DNA of 64,000 bases from Bacteroidales bacterium (GCA_024685175.1 JAIKWD010000033.1:62001-126000), one strand, 5' to 3'; shown: positions 54,207-62,602, numbered from the stretch's first letter. The notes: generated by a model not told the origin, from the sequence alone. Translations and numbers: made by a program.

Positions 54207-54232
54207 GCAATGACAACACACTAGGTCATTGC
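54207..54232. promoter_or_regulatory. Inverted repeat upstream of clpB (GCAATGAC/GTCATTGC)
   Basis: Perfect 8-bp arms with a 10-nt spacer lie 24-50 bp upstream of the clpB start. It may be an operator or a leader hairpin. It does not match the CIRCE consensus. No TAnnTTTG element was found on the minus strand here. Confidence 0.5.
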
Positions 54233-54247
54233 AATCTATTTTATCCA

Positions 54248-54266
54248 TTGTCGTCACAAACGACAA
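54248..54266. promoter_or_regulatory. Inverted repeat upstream of clpB (TTGTCGT/ACGACAA)
   Basis: Perfect 7-bp arms around CACAA, 65-83 bp upstream of clpB. A candidate regulator site; identity unknown. The rest of the 54184-54452 spacer shows no ORF. Confidence 0.5.
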
Positions 54267-54417
54267 ATGTCTTTTATCAATTATTTTGCCAAACGTTCTT
54301 TCCTGCCATTCTGTCATGGTGGGCGGCAAGGCCTACCGGCATTGTGAGGGATGGGTGAAAAAAAGCATTTGGGCAAAAGCTATGGGCCAAAAGCTAATTG
54401 CTATCGGCTATTTTTTG

Positions 54418-54425
54418 TATCTTTG
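54418..54425 (+). promoter_or_regulatory. -7 promoter element for the YqeY-like gene
   Basis: TATCTTTG followed by CACC, with TTG 17 bp upstream as a possible -33 box; the ATG is 27 bp downstream. It rules out the upstream in-frame ATG at 54351. Confidence 0.75.
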
Positions 54426-54452
54426 CACCCTATAAATCAAAACAACACTACT

Positions 54453-54902
54453 ATGTCATTAGAACAACGCATCAACGATGATATAAAGGCTGCCATGTTA
54501 GCCCGTGAAAAAGACAAACTAAACGCTTTACGTGCCATAAAATCAGCCATTCTTTTGGCCAAAACCCAAAAAGGCGCTATCGAAGAGATCAGCGAAGAGG
54601 GTGAGATCAAGATTCTCAAGCAGTTGGTCAAACAACGCCAAGACTCTGCCGAGATGTACAAACAGCAGAACCGTGACGACCTCTATCAAGAGGAAAAATA
54701 CCAACTTGACATCATCGCCACTTACCTGCCGCAGATGATGTCCGTCGATGAGATCGAGGCCACTGTCAAGCAAATCATTGCCGACAATGGTTTCGCTGGC
54801 ATGAAGGACATGGGCAAGGTCATGGGACTGGCCACCAAAACATTTGCCGGGAAGGCTGACAACAAGACCGTATCCGATATCGTAAAGAAACTCTTGGCCT
54901 AA
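54453..54902 (+). CDS. GatB/YqeY domain protein
   Basis: A 149-aa protein starting MSLEQRINDD. It is helical and has the YqeY pattern: N-terminal REKDKLNALRAIKSAI, then LPQMMSVDEIEATVKQII and MGKVMGLATKTFAGKADNK, matching the C-terminal tRNA-recognition module of GatB. Free-standing YqeY proteins are widespread and may bind tRNA; no enzymatic role is proven. It is transcribed with lpxB, whose start is 48 nt downstream. Confidence 0.9.
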   Translation: MSLEQRINDDIKAAMLAREKDKLNALRAIKSAILLAKTQKGAIEEISEEGEIKILKQLVKQRQDSAEMYKQQNRDDLYQEEKYQLDIIATYLPQMMSVDEIEATVKQIIADNGFAGMKDMGKVMGLATKTFAGKADNKTVSDIVKKLLA

Positions 54903-54950
54903 TTGCAGCAAAGACAACGCACGCGTTATCTCAACAGTAAAACAAGCACT

Positions 54951-56075
54951 ATGAAATACTACATCATTGCCGGCGAAGCCTCAGGCGACCTTCATGCTTC
55001 AAATCTGATGAAAGCATTACGCGAGCGTGATCCGCAAGCAGACTTTCGGTGCTGGGGCGGCGACTTGATGGAAGCTGCCGGCGGCGATATGGTAAAGCAC
55101 TATAAAGAACTCGCCTTCATGGGCTTCTGGGAGGTGTTCACTCACCTCAACACCATTACCAGAAACCTCAGAATCTGTCAAGTCGACTTACTCCTTTACG
55201 AGCCAGATGTCGTCATTCTCGTAGACTATCCCGGTTTCAACTTGCGCATAGCGCGTTTCGCCAAAGAAAACGGGTACAAGGTCGTCTATTACATCTCGCC
55301 CCAGATTTGGGCCTGGAAGAAGGGTCGTATCAAGAAGATCAAGAAGTATGTGGACGAAATGATGGTCATCTTGCCCTTTGAAAAGGACTTCTACGCTAAG
55401 AACGGCATGGAAGTTCATTACGTGGGGCATCCCTTGTTGGATGCTGTGGACAAGGACTTGCACCAGCGTGAAGATGTCTTGAATTTCCGTGAGGTCAACG
55501 CATTGGACGAGCGCGAGATTATCGCCTTGCTGCCCGGAAGCCGAAAGCAGGAAGTCACGGCCATCTTGCCCCAAATGCTGAAGATGGTGCCTTTATTCCC
55601 ACAGTTTCAATTCGTGGTTTCAACCGTGGATTGGCAACCTAAAGAGTTATATGACAAATACTTGAAAAAATGTCCGATAAAGACCGTGAGTGGAAGTGCA
55701 TATCCCCTGTTGGCCAACGCCAAGGCCGCCATCGTAGCCTCGGGCACTGCAACCTTAGAGACTGCCATGATCGGCACGCCGCAAGTGGTCTGTTATGCCG
55801 GTAGCGAGATCTCTTACCTCATCGCCAAGCAGCTGGTTCACGGCATCCGTTTCATATCCCTTGTCAATCTCATCATGGACGAGAAAGTGGTGACGGAACT
55901 TATCCAGCACGACTATGACACACCGCACTTACGTGAGGAGTTGTGCCTAATCACTGAGGACGAAGCTAACATCGCCACGATGCGCGAGCGCTACAAAACC
56001 TTGCACACCCTGCTCGGCGACGGCTCTGCCTCAGCCAAAGCAGCCGATGTGGTAATACAAACCCTAAACAATTAA
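54951..56075 (+). CDS. lpxB: Lipid-A-disaccharide synthase
   Basis: Joins UDP-2,3-diacylglucosamine and lipid X into the lipid A disaccharide. The start is at MKYYIIAGEASGD (374 aa); a TTG start 48 nt upstream is possible but has no family support. Motifs: GEASGDLHASNL (8-19), YPGFNLRIARFAKENG, YISPQIWAWKKGRIKKI, LPGSRKQEV and ASGTATLETAM. The GT-B fold and the length are normal. It supports a lipid A-containing outer membrane. Confidence 0.96.
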   Translation: MKYYIIAGEASGDLHASNLMKALRERDPQADFRCWGGDLMEAAGGDMVKHYKELAFMGFWEVFTHLNTITRNLRICQVDLLLYEPDVVILVDYPGFNLRIARFAKENGYKVVYYISPQIWAWKKGRIKKIKKYVDEMMVILPFEKDFYAKNGMEVHYVGHPLLDAVDKDLHQREDVLNFREVNALDEREIIALLPGSRKQEVTAILPQMLKMVPLFPQFQFVVSTVDWQPKELYDKYLKKCPIKTVSGSAYPLLANAKAAIVASGTATLETAMIGTPQVVCYAGSEISYLIAKQLVHGIRFISLVNLIMDEKVVTELIQHDYDTPHLREELCLITEDEANIATMRERYKTLHTLLGDGSASAKAADVVIQTLNN

Positions 56076-56149
56076 TCTTCATCTTTTATTACATTTCTTG
56101 CAACACAACAAAGAATTCTTCGTTATATCTTTTGTCTAAATAAATAACA

Positions 56150-56572
56150 ATGAAAAAGTTTATCCTTTTAGCCCTCCTGATCGCTCCTTTTGTTTGGTGT
56201 CAAGCATCCGTAATATCCACTAATACGGATGCCACTATTGCAGTTAGCGACACTGTGCCATTCTTTGTCCCTAACGCATTTACGCCTAACAGCGACGGCT
56301 TCAACGAACGTTTTACCATCAAATATGAGAAGACCCCCGAAGAGACCTTCGAGACTTTCTTCATGATGATTTGCGACCGTTACGGCAACGTGCTATTCAA
56401 GACCTATAATCCTACGGCATTTTGGGATGGCAAGGACAAAAACGGGACCCTTTGTCCTGCAGGCGTATACTCCTACGTCATCAAATACAAACTAAGGAAC
56501 AACACTAAAGCAGAAGGCTCAAGCAAAGAAGCCATGGAGGTAAAAACCGGCAACGTAGTGCTGATTCGATAA
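56150..56572 (+). CDS. Minimal T9SS type B protein (sorting domain only)
   Basis: A 140-aa exported protein. The signal peptide (about 1-20) is followed, after about 20 residues, by an entire gliding-motility-associated C-terminal domain: FFVPNAFTPNSDGFNERF (about 40-57), MICDRYGNVLFKTYN and the end NVVLIR. There is no room for any cargo domain before it. It precedes the 987-aa T9SS type B gene by 18 nt and shares its transcript. It could be a surface anchor, a decoy or a regulator of sorting; function is unknown. Confidence 0.85.
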   Translation: MKKFILLALLIAPFVWCQASVISTNTDATIAVSDTVPFFVPNAFTPNSDGFNERFTIKYEKTPEETFETFFMMICDRYGNVLFKTYNPTAFWDGKDKNGTLCPAGVYSYVIKYKLRNNTKAEGSSKEAMEVKTGNVVLIR

Positions 56573-56590
56573 CTCATTTTAGTACAAAAG

Positions 56591-59554
56591 ATGAAAAAAA
56601 TCGCATTATTTATAGGCACTATTTTAGGATTTTGTCTGCCCCTGGCCAATGCCCAGGATGGTGATATTATCATGAACAACTCGGGTGCTCTGGAGAGTAT
56701 CACAGAAGACCCTCGATATTTTTACGATCCGGGCGGAAATGCCACGGCCACCGATTCAGGCTTTTTCGGCTTGAACATCCATGACACGCTCGTCATGTAC
56801 AACGGCATGAGAGACCCTGGCCAAATCTATGTTATCTTCGAGGACTTCGCCATAGGCTACGGCGACACATTATACATCTACGAAGGAAGAAACGACGAAA
56901 TGACTTTGATAGGTTTCTACAATTCTGTGTATTCCCCGGAAGAGATTAGGACTTCGAACGAATATCTGACTTTCATTTTCGTTTCTGACAACATTGACGA
57001 CTACGGCATCTTGAAACAGGGCTGGAAGGCCCAAGCTTACGCGGTACCCGACCAGAGCGCCCAATACTGGATGACGCCGGATTTCGTGCCAGGTGCAAGC
57101 TATGAGTCGGGGGATGCCTTCACCATGATGTCCTGCAACACCAAATTCTACGACAGCGGCGGTCCGACTGGCAACATGACCCAAACCAGCGGTACGGTTA
57201 CCTGCGAATTCACATCACCCGCTTCTCACGTAAAGATGGCGTTCCAATCGTTCAACGTAAACGGTGTGATGAAGATTTACGACGGCAGTCTTAACGATAA
57301 TGACCGTCGGCTTATCGGCATATTTCACAGCAGCACCGTCATCGGATATCCTGGCAACAGACCACCCACACTTTTCTCCACCGGAAGCACACTGAGTGTG
57401 GAATACACTTCCGCGGCCGGCGATGCCGGTAAAGCGGGTTGGGAAGCCACCATAACTTGCGTGCCGGAATTGTTCAAGATGAATACTGCCTCTGCTTGTC
57501 CCCAAGTAATGGCCGAAGATAATGATGGCAATGAACTTCCACGCACCATCAATCACCAATGCGGCATTCCTACCGTAATCAACGCCAATGTAACGGCTTC
57601 CGGACAATTCACTAACGACTATACGATCACTTCAATTCCCTTTAGTTGGTCACCCTTGCCTTTATCCGCAGGTCAAGCAATTCCTGCGGACAGAGACGAC
57701 CAATGGAGAAGTTCGTTAACCATCCCTTTCACTTTCTATTTCTTTGGAGAGCCCTATACCACCCTACAACCTAGCACCAACGGGCATATATGCTTCAACA
57801 CCGGGAAGCCCATACCATCAGACAGTTACACTTTAAACTGCGCTTATAAATACCAGGGACCGACATTGAATCCCGCAGGGAGCCAGTTCTTATATGCTGA
57901 TGACAATTGTTCAGGAACATCCGGATTTATTAATGAATCCACCGACGGAACACAAGACCGTCACACACCTTATGCGTACAAGAATTGTATCTACCTCGTT
58001 TGTGAGGATCTGGACCCAAGATATGGCGGTAATATTCGATATGGTACTGTTGACGAAAACAGTCTTAATTGCAAAAAATTCGTGTTCAACATTGACAATG
58101 TCCCAACCTATGGTAATCACAGCAATAAATGTTCCGCCCAAGCTGTTTTGTACGAAGGCACCAACATCATCGACATTTTCATCAAAAAACGCCAATGTTG
58201 TGCATCAACCAATGACGACGAAGGCATCATCGGCTTGCAAAACAAGACCAATGCCCAGATACTAATTGCACCCGGCAGAGGAATGGGAGGATGGTCGGTT
58301 CAGGAATCCCAAAGCGAGGGATGGCGATTCACTCCTGTTACACCACTATTTGAAAATGCCGTTTACTCCTGGTATGAACTTGTCGGAACGGACACAAACC
58401 TGATAGGTCACACAAAAAAGCTGGTTGTAGACCCCCAACAGACAACAGATTACATTATTCAATACCATTTCGAAAACTCAGGTGGAGCACCTTACGATCT
58501 TTACGATACCGTCACTGTTATTGTAGACGTACCCTCTATTGAGATAGACTCCGCTACCGTTTGCCCGGGCAAAACCATCCAACTGACTCCTCGTTTCGGC
58601 GACACTACAAACATTCACCCGTTATCATACAGCTGGACCAATGGCGACACCACCCAAACAGCAAACGTCACAGTCCTCACGACCCAGAAGCAAACGCTTT
58701 CTGTTTTGTTCAGCAATAATTGCCGCCGCACCGTGTCTACCACCATCTACGTCGACACCATGGACGTGCCTACCATCACGGGCGATAGTGCTATATGCGC
58801 AGGCGAATCGACCTCTTTGGTGGCACATGTAGACAACCCGACCTACCTCTACCGCTGGAACAACGGGCACACATCCCCCACCTTGGTGGTTCACCCCATG
58901 GACACCTCCACTTACGTGGTACGCACCTTCCTACCCACCGACGCGGAATGTTTCACCACCGACACCTTCACCGTTAACGTGAAGCCTCTGCCTGAGCTTT
59001 CCTTTACTTATTCTCCCGATCAAGTGGTCATGGAACATGGCATGGGAACCCTCTATTGCAACACCAACTGCGATCCTAACTACACCATCGTTTGGAACTT
59101 CAACGACCGCTACGACCCCGACCACTCCATCATTCAAGATCAGCACAGTGTATCTCATGACTTTACGCACGTTGGTTCCTATGACATCACTCTAACCGGC
59201 ACAAACGAGTACGACTGCACTGACTCAGTGACCGAACACGTACGCGTATACGTTCCCGTTTCTTTCATAGTCCCCAACGCCTTCAGTCCCAACGATGATG
59301 GCCTCAACGACTACTTCATACCCGTCTATGAAGGTATCGAGATTCAGAAATATCTGATGCTCATCTATGACCGTCAAGGCCGGTTGGTATTCAGATCCAA
59401 CAATCTGGAGCATGGTTGGGACGGCAAAGATTCCAACGGACTACCCTGCCCTATCGGCGTTTACACCTACTACATCCACCATTGGACCCAAATGGACAAT
59501 TTGGAAGGCAGCGGCCAACCCGCCATCTCGGGCGGCGTGACCCTCATAAGATAA
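56591..59554 (+). CDS. Large T9SS type B adhesin-like protein with CUB-like and PKD domains
   Basis: A 987-aa exported protein. After the signal peptide (ANAQ) come two CUB-like beta-sandwich modules (about 40-160 and 175-290; GDTLYIYEGRNDEMTLIGFY, then MKIYDGSLNDNDRRLIGIFH). A long cysteine-containing region follows (about 340-590, with IIGLQNKTNAQILIAPGRG), then Ig-like repeats (about 610-820), a PKD domain (about 825-905; IVWNFNDRYDP, DFTHVGSYDITLTG), and the type B tail (about 905-987; IVPNAFSPNDDGLNDYF, LIYDRQGRLVF). A cell-surface adhesin or matrix protein is the best guess. Confidence 0.85.
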   Translation: MKKIALFIGTILGFCLPLANAQDGDIIMNNSGALESITEDPRYFYDPGGNATATDSGFFGLNIHDTLVMYNGMRDPGQIYVIFEDFAIGYGDTLYIYEGRNDEMTLIGFYNSVYSPEEIRTSNEYLTFIFVSDNIDDYGILKQGWKAQAYAVPDQSAQYWMTPDFVPGASYESGDAFTMMSCNTKFYDSGGPTGNMTQTSGTVTCEFTSPASHVKMAFQSFNVNGVMKIYDGSLNDNDRRLIGIFHSSTVIGYPGNRPPTLFSTGSTLSVEYTSAAGDAGKAGWEATITCVPELFKMNTASACPQVMAEDNDGNELPRTINHQCGIPTVINANVTASGQFTNDYTITSIPFSWSPLPLSAGQAIPADRDDQWRSSLTIPFTFYFFGEPYTTLQPSTNGHICFNTGKPIPSDSYTLNCAYKYQGPTLNPAGSQFLYADDNCSGTSGFINESTDGTQDRHTPYAYKNCIYLVCEDLDPRYGGNIRYGTVDENSLNCKKFVFNIDNVPTYGNHSNKCSAQAVLYEGTNIIDIFIKKRQCCASTNDDEGIIGLQNKTNAQILIAPGRGMGGWSVQESQSEGWRFTPVTPLFENAVYSWYELVGTDTNLIGHTKKLVVDPQQTTDYIIQYHFENSGGAPYDLYDTVTVIVDVPSIEIDSATVCPGKTIQLTPRFGDTTNIHPLSYSWTNGDTTQTANVTVLTTQKQTLSVLFSNNCRRTVSTTIYVDTMDVPTITGDSAICAGESTSLVAHVDNPTYLYRWNNGHTSPTLVVHPMDTSTYVVRTFLPTDAECFTTDTFTVNVKPLPELSFTYSPDQVVMEHGMGTLYCNTNCDPNYTIVWNFNDRYDPDHSIIQDQHSVSHDFTHVGSYDITLTGTNEYDCTDSVTEHVRVYVPVSFIVPNAFSPNDDGLNDYFIPVYEGIEIQKYLMLIYDRQGRLVFRSNNLEHGWDGKDSNGLPCPIGVYTYYIHHWTQMDNLEGSGQPAISGGVTLIR

Positions 59555-59555
59555 C

Positions 59556-60242
59556 ATGTCGGCCATTTCAAGATATATCGTCCTCTTTGCGGAAATCCTC
59601 ATCGTGTGGTTGCTGCCAAGCGGTTGCAAGTCCCAAGCGGTGGTCGACACATCCAACTACCCATCCGATACCACATTAACCGCCACGGATACCGAGAAGG
59701 TCGTCCAAGACGCTGTTATGCTGGACACCGTGCCTCCATTGGCCAACGGGTACCAATGGGTTTCCTATCGCGGGAAAGCCGACATTATGGATACAGGCGG
59801 CACCAGAACGTGCAACTACTATATTGTCAACCGGGTGGACAGTATCATCTATGTCAACATCAGCGCCTATAGCATTGAAGTGATGCGGGCCGCTTTCACC
59901 CCGGACAGCATTGTTTACGTCAACAAGCTCAACAACACCTACTATAGGGGCACCTATGGTCCCTTGCGCATGCTTGCCCACATACCCATTGACTTCAACC
60001 TGATTCAAGACGTGGTGCAAGGACATGGAGACGAACGTCTTGCACACACTCGCTACAATTGCGAATACCACGATTTTGCCACTATAGATTCCACAAAATC
60101 CTTTTTCAACCAACTAATCCTCAAAGATCTGGATCACCTTGTTGAGATCAATGCCCGCATCAAAGTCCTGCGGTTTAACGTCCCCGGCCCGACAACCGTA
60201 CGCGTGCCGGAGGGGTTTAGGGGGATAGCAGATAGCAGATAG
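59556..60242 (+). CDS. DUF4292-like lipoprotein
   Basis: A 228-aa lipoprotein with lipobox PSGC (Cys about 24) and a beta-rich periplasmic domain. RTCNYYIVNRVDSIIYVNIS, EVMRAAFTPDSIVYVNKLN and YRGTYGPLRML fit the DUF4292 pattern of Bacteroidota. The last residues GIADSR are encoded by the AGCAGAT heptamer array, and the stop TAG lies inside the array, so the natural C-terminus may have been replaced. Its ATG is one base after the T9SS gene stop. Function is unknown; family members are often near peptidoglycan or LPS genes. Confidence 0.65.
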   Translation: MSAISRYIVLFAEILIVWLLPSGCKSQAVVDTSNYPSDTTLTATDTEKVVQDAVMLDTVPPLANGYQWVSYRGKADIMDTGGTRTCNYYIVNRVDSIIYVNISAYSIEVMRAAFTPDSIVYVNKLNNTYYRGTYGPLRMLAHIPIDFNLIQDVVQGHGDERLAHTRYNCEYHDFATIDSTKSFFNQLILKDLDHLVEINARIKVLRFNVPGPTTVRVPEGFRGIADSR

Positions 60243-60244
60243 CT
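60224..60244. repeat. Left heptamer array (AGCAGAT) flanking the four-helix gene
   Basis: GATAGCAGATAGCAGATAG shows two complete and one partial 7-bp unit, covering the DUF4292 stop codon. It is an inverted copy of the array at 60673-60706 (shared core TAGCAGATAGCAG). Confidence 0.75.
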
Positions 60245-60279
60245 AAAAATATATTATTAACCATTAAAACAAATTAATT

Positions 60280-60621
60280 ATGAATGTTGTAAAAAGCTAC
60301 AAAGATTTAAAAGTGTGGCAAAAGTCTATGGAAATGGTCAAGGATGCGTATTTGTTATCCAAGAGATTGCCAAAGGATGAAACGTACGCATTAAGGGATC
60401 AAATCAGACGATCGGCAGTCTCTATCCCATCCAATATAGCTGATGGGCAAGGACGGGAGTCGGATAAAGAATTCTTTCGTTTTCTTTCTATAGCAAAAGG
60501 TTCAATTTGCGAATTAGTAACTCAAATACAATTGTGCGTTTTAGTAGGGTATCTGGAAAATTCTGACATTTCCCAAACAGAGCTACTTGCTTCTGAAGTC
60601 AGTAAAATGATAACGTCTTAA
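60280..60621 (+). CDS. Four-helix bundle (23S rRNA IVS/S23-like) protein
   Basis: A 113-aa all-helical protein with the family's opening SYKDLKVWQKSMEMVKDAY, the middle LRDQIRRSAVSIPSNIADG (basic helix pair, SIPSNIAEG-type motif) and FFRFLSIAKGSICELVTQI. The family (TIGR02436) is known from ORFs within 23S rRNA intervening sequences and from stand-alone genes and forms pentameric rings. Here it sits between two inverted heptamer arrays and is more AT-rich than its neighbours, which suggests insertion. Nucleic acid binding is likely but the role is unknown. Confidence 0.9.
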   Translation: MNVVKSYKDLKVWQKSMEMVKDAYLLSKRLPKDETYALRDQIRRSAVSIPSNIADGQGRESDKEFFRFLSIAKGSICELVTQIQLCVLVGYLENSDISQTELLASEVSKMITS

Positions 60622-60672
60622 AAAACAAAAATTTCAAACGATATTAAGAACAAACGGTTGAATTAGCCAACC

Positions 60673-60706
60673 GCTATCTGCTAACTGCTATCTGCTAACT
60701 GCTATT
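60673..60706. repeat. Right heptamer array (CTGCTAT/CTGCTAA)
   Basis: Five 7-bp units (CCGCTAT, CTGCTAA, CTGCTAT, CTGCTAA, CTGCTAT) alternate Tat/Taa endings and reach the queG start codon. They are inverted relative to the left array. Confidence 0.8.
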
Positions 60707-61627
60707 ATGCTCAACACCAAACTAATCAAGGAAAAAGCCAAAAGTCTCGGTTTCGCCTCCGTTGGCATCGCTCCGGCGCATAAGTTGGAGGAGGCGGAAG
60801 AACGCTTCGGGGCGGCGTTGGAGGAGGGCAGAAATGCCGACCTCCACTTCTTGGAAAGGGATGTGGACAAACGATTTGACCCCGAGGAACTGCTGCCGGA
60901 CTGCAAAAGCGTGCTGGTGGTGGCCCTGGACTATCGTATCAATGACAAACCGGCCAGCACGCGCTACCGCACCGCGCGCTATACCTGGGTGGAGGACTAT
61001 CACGTACTCGTAAAACAGATGCTCGCGCAAGTGGTCGAAGCCATCCAGCAACAAGAGCCCAACGCCCATTGCCGTATCACCGTCGACAGTTCCTGCATCT
61101 CCGAAAAGAACTGGGCCATCGAGGCCGGAGTGGGGTGTATCGGCAAGAATAGTCTCATCCACAACGAGAACGGCTCCTTCTTCGTACTCGGTACCATCTT
61201 GATAGATTGCGCCTTCGACGCGTACGATTCTCCGAAAATGTCCGATTGCGGCAACTGTACCATGTGTATCGACAGTTGCCCCGCACACGCCTTGACGCCC
61301 TATAAACTGGATGCCCGAAAGTGCTATTCATATCATACGGTCGAAAATAAAAATCCTGATATACAAGTTCTTACAGACAGTCCTTTTGTCTTTGGATGCG
61401 ACATCTGCCAAGAGGTATGTCCCAAAAACAAAAAAAATATCCAGAATCATCCGTCCGTATTGAAAAGTTCATTATTTTTGCGGCTCCAAAACGAGGAGAT
61501 GGAGAACCTCACGCAAGAGGACTTCAAAACCAACTTTGGAGACACTGCCATAGCACGACGCAAACTGGAACGGTTCAGTCGGGCTATCAAGGCGAAAAAA
61601 ACTGGAAGTTCAAGAAAAGAATCGTAG
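60707..61627 (+). CDS. queG: Epoxyqueuosine reductase
   Basis: Last step of queuosine synthesis: reduces epoxyqueuosine in tRNA. The 306-aa protein has TVDSSCISEKNWA (catalytic Asp about 127), the first 4Fe-4S set C181-x2-C184-x2-C187-x3-C191 (CGNCTMCIDSCP), and the second with C231-x2-C234-x3-C238 (CDICQEVCPK). The C-terminal HEAT-like extension of the 380-aa E. coli form is absent, which is common in Bacteroidota. The start is the ATG immediately after the heptamer array. kdsD begins 2 nt after its stop. Confidence 0.94.
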   Translation: MLNTKLIKEKAKSLGFASVGIAPAHKLEEAEERFGAALEEGRNADLHFLERDVDKRFDPEELLPDCKSVLVVALDYRINDKPASTRYRTARYTWVEDYHVLVKQMLAQVVEAIQQQEPNAHCRITVDSSCISEKNWAIEAGVGCIGKNSLIHNENGSFFVLGTILIDCAFDAYDSPKMSDCGNCTMCIDSCPAHALTPYKLDARKCYSYHTVENKNPDIQVLTDSPFVFGCDICQEVCPKNKKNIQNHPSVLKSSLFLRLQNEEMENLTQEDFKTNFGDTAIARRKLERFSRAIKAKKTGSSRKES

Positions 61628-61629
61628 AT

Positions 61630-62598
61630 TTGAACGAAAAGGAAAGCATAATCAAGTACGCCGCACAGGTCTTGAAAGAGGAGGCGGAAGCCGTACAGAA
61701 CCTCGTACAGTATCTGAATGGCGATTTTGAGAAAGCGGTTGAGACGATTCTTCATTCCAGAGGTCGGGTGATAGTGACGGGTATCGGCAAGAGTGCCATC
61801 ATAGGGCAAAAGATTGTCGCCACCCTGAACTCCACCGGAACACCGGCGGTCTTTATGCACGCGGCAGACGCGATACACGGAGACTTAGGTATGATTCAAC
61901 CCGACGATGTGGTTCTTTGCATATCCAAGAGCGGCAACACACCTGAGATATCTTTGTTGACGCCCTTTCTGAAGAAAAACGGCAACATCCTGATTGCGAT
62001 GGTCGGCAACGTGGACTCTCATCTGGCCCACGAAGCGCACTACGTGCTCAACTGCACGGTGGCCCGCGAGGCAAGTCCCAACAACTTGGCCCCCACCAGC
62101 AGTTCCACGGCACAATTGGCCTTGGGCGACGCGCTCGCCTCCGCACTCATCAAGTTGAGAGGTTTCACCTCTGAGGACTTTGCCAAACTGCACCCTGGCG
62201 GCATCCTGGGGAAACGCCTCTATATGAAAGTCAAGGACTTGTACAAGTACAACGACGTTCCTATGGTCGCCCCCGACGCCCCGATGCAAACTGTAATCCT
62301 CGAAATCTCAGGCAAATGCCTCGGCGTGACCGCTGTGGTGGCCAACAATAAGGTGATCGGTGCCATAACAGACGGAGACCTCCGCAGAATGCTCGAGAAG
62401 AATTCCGACTACAGCCAACTGACCGCCCAGGATGTAATGACCAAACAACCCAAAGCCGTCCATGAAGAAACCCTCGTCGTGGATGCGCTCGAAGTGATGA
62501 AAAACAAGAACATCACAAACCTCTTCGTCTTGGACGACGAAGATCGATATCTTGGCGTGATTCATCTCCACGATATCATCAAAGAGGGTATATACTAA
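61630..62598 (+). CDS. kdsD: Arabinose-5-phosphate isomerase
   Basis: Converts ribulose-5-phosphate to arabinose-5-phosphate, the first Kdo-specific step. The homologous region begins at LNEKESIIKYAAQ; no ATG is near in frame, so a TTG start 2 nt after queG is used (322 aa). The SIS domain (about 35-170) has RVIVTGIGKSAIIGQKI, TGTPAVFMHAADAIHGDLGM and ISKSGNTPEI; SHPGGALG-type LHPGGILGKRL follows. Two CBS domains (about 205-322) end at YLGVIHLHDIIKEGI. Its partner kdsB is 33 kb upstream. Confidence 0.94.
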   Translation: MNEKESIIKYAAQVLKEEAEAVQNLVQYLNGDFEKAVETILHSRGRVIVTGIGKSAIIGQKIVATLNSTGTPAVFMHAADAIHGDLGMIQPDDVVLCISKSGNTPEISLLTPFLKKNGNILIAMVGNVDSHLAHEAHYVLNCTVAREASPNNLAPTSSSTAQLALGDALASALIKLRGFTSEDFAKLHPGGILGKRLYMKVKDLYKYNDVPMVAPDAPMQTVILEISGKCLGVTAVVANNKVIGAITDGDLRRMLEKNSDYSQLTAQDVMTKQPKAVHEETLVVDALEVMKNKNITNLFVLDDEDRYLGVIHLHDIIKEGIY

Positions 62599-62602
62599 CT
62601 TT

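Noticed and set aside
54903..54950. Longer lpxB start at an upstream TTG
   Set aside because: The ATG at 54951 gives the conserved GEASGD motif at the expected distance; the extension has no family support.
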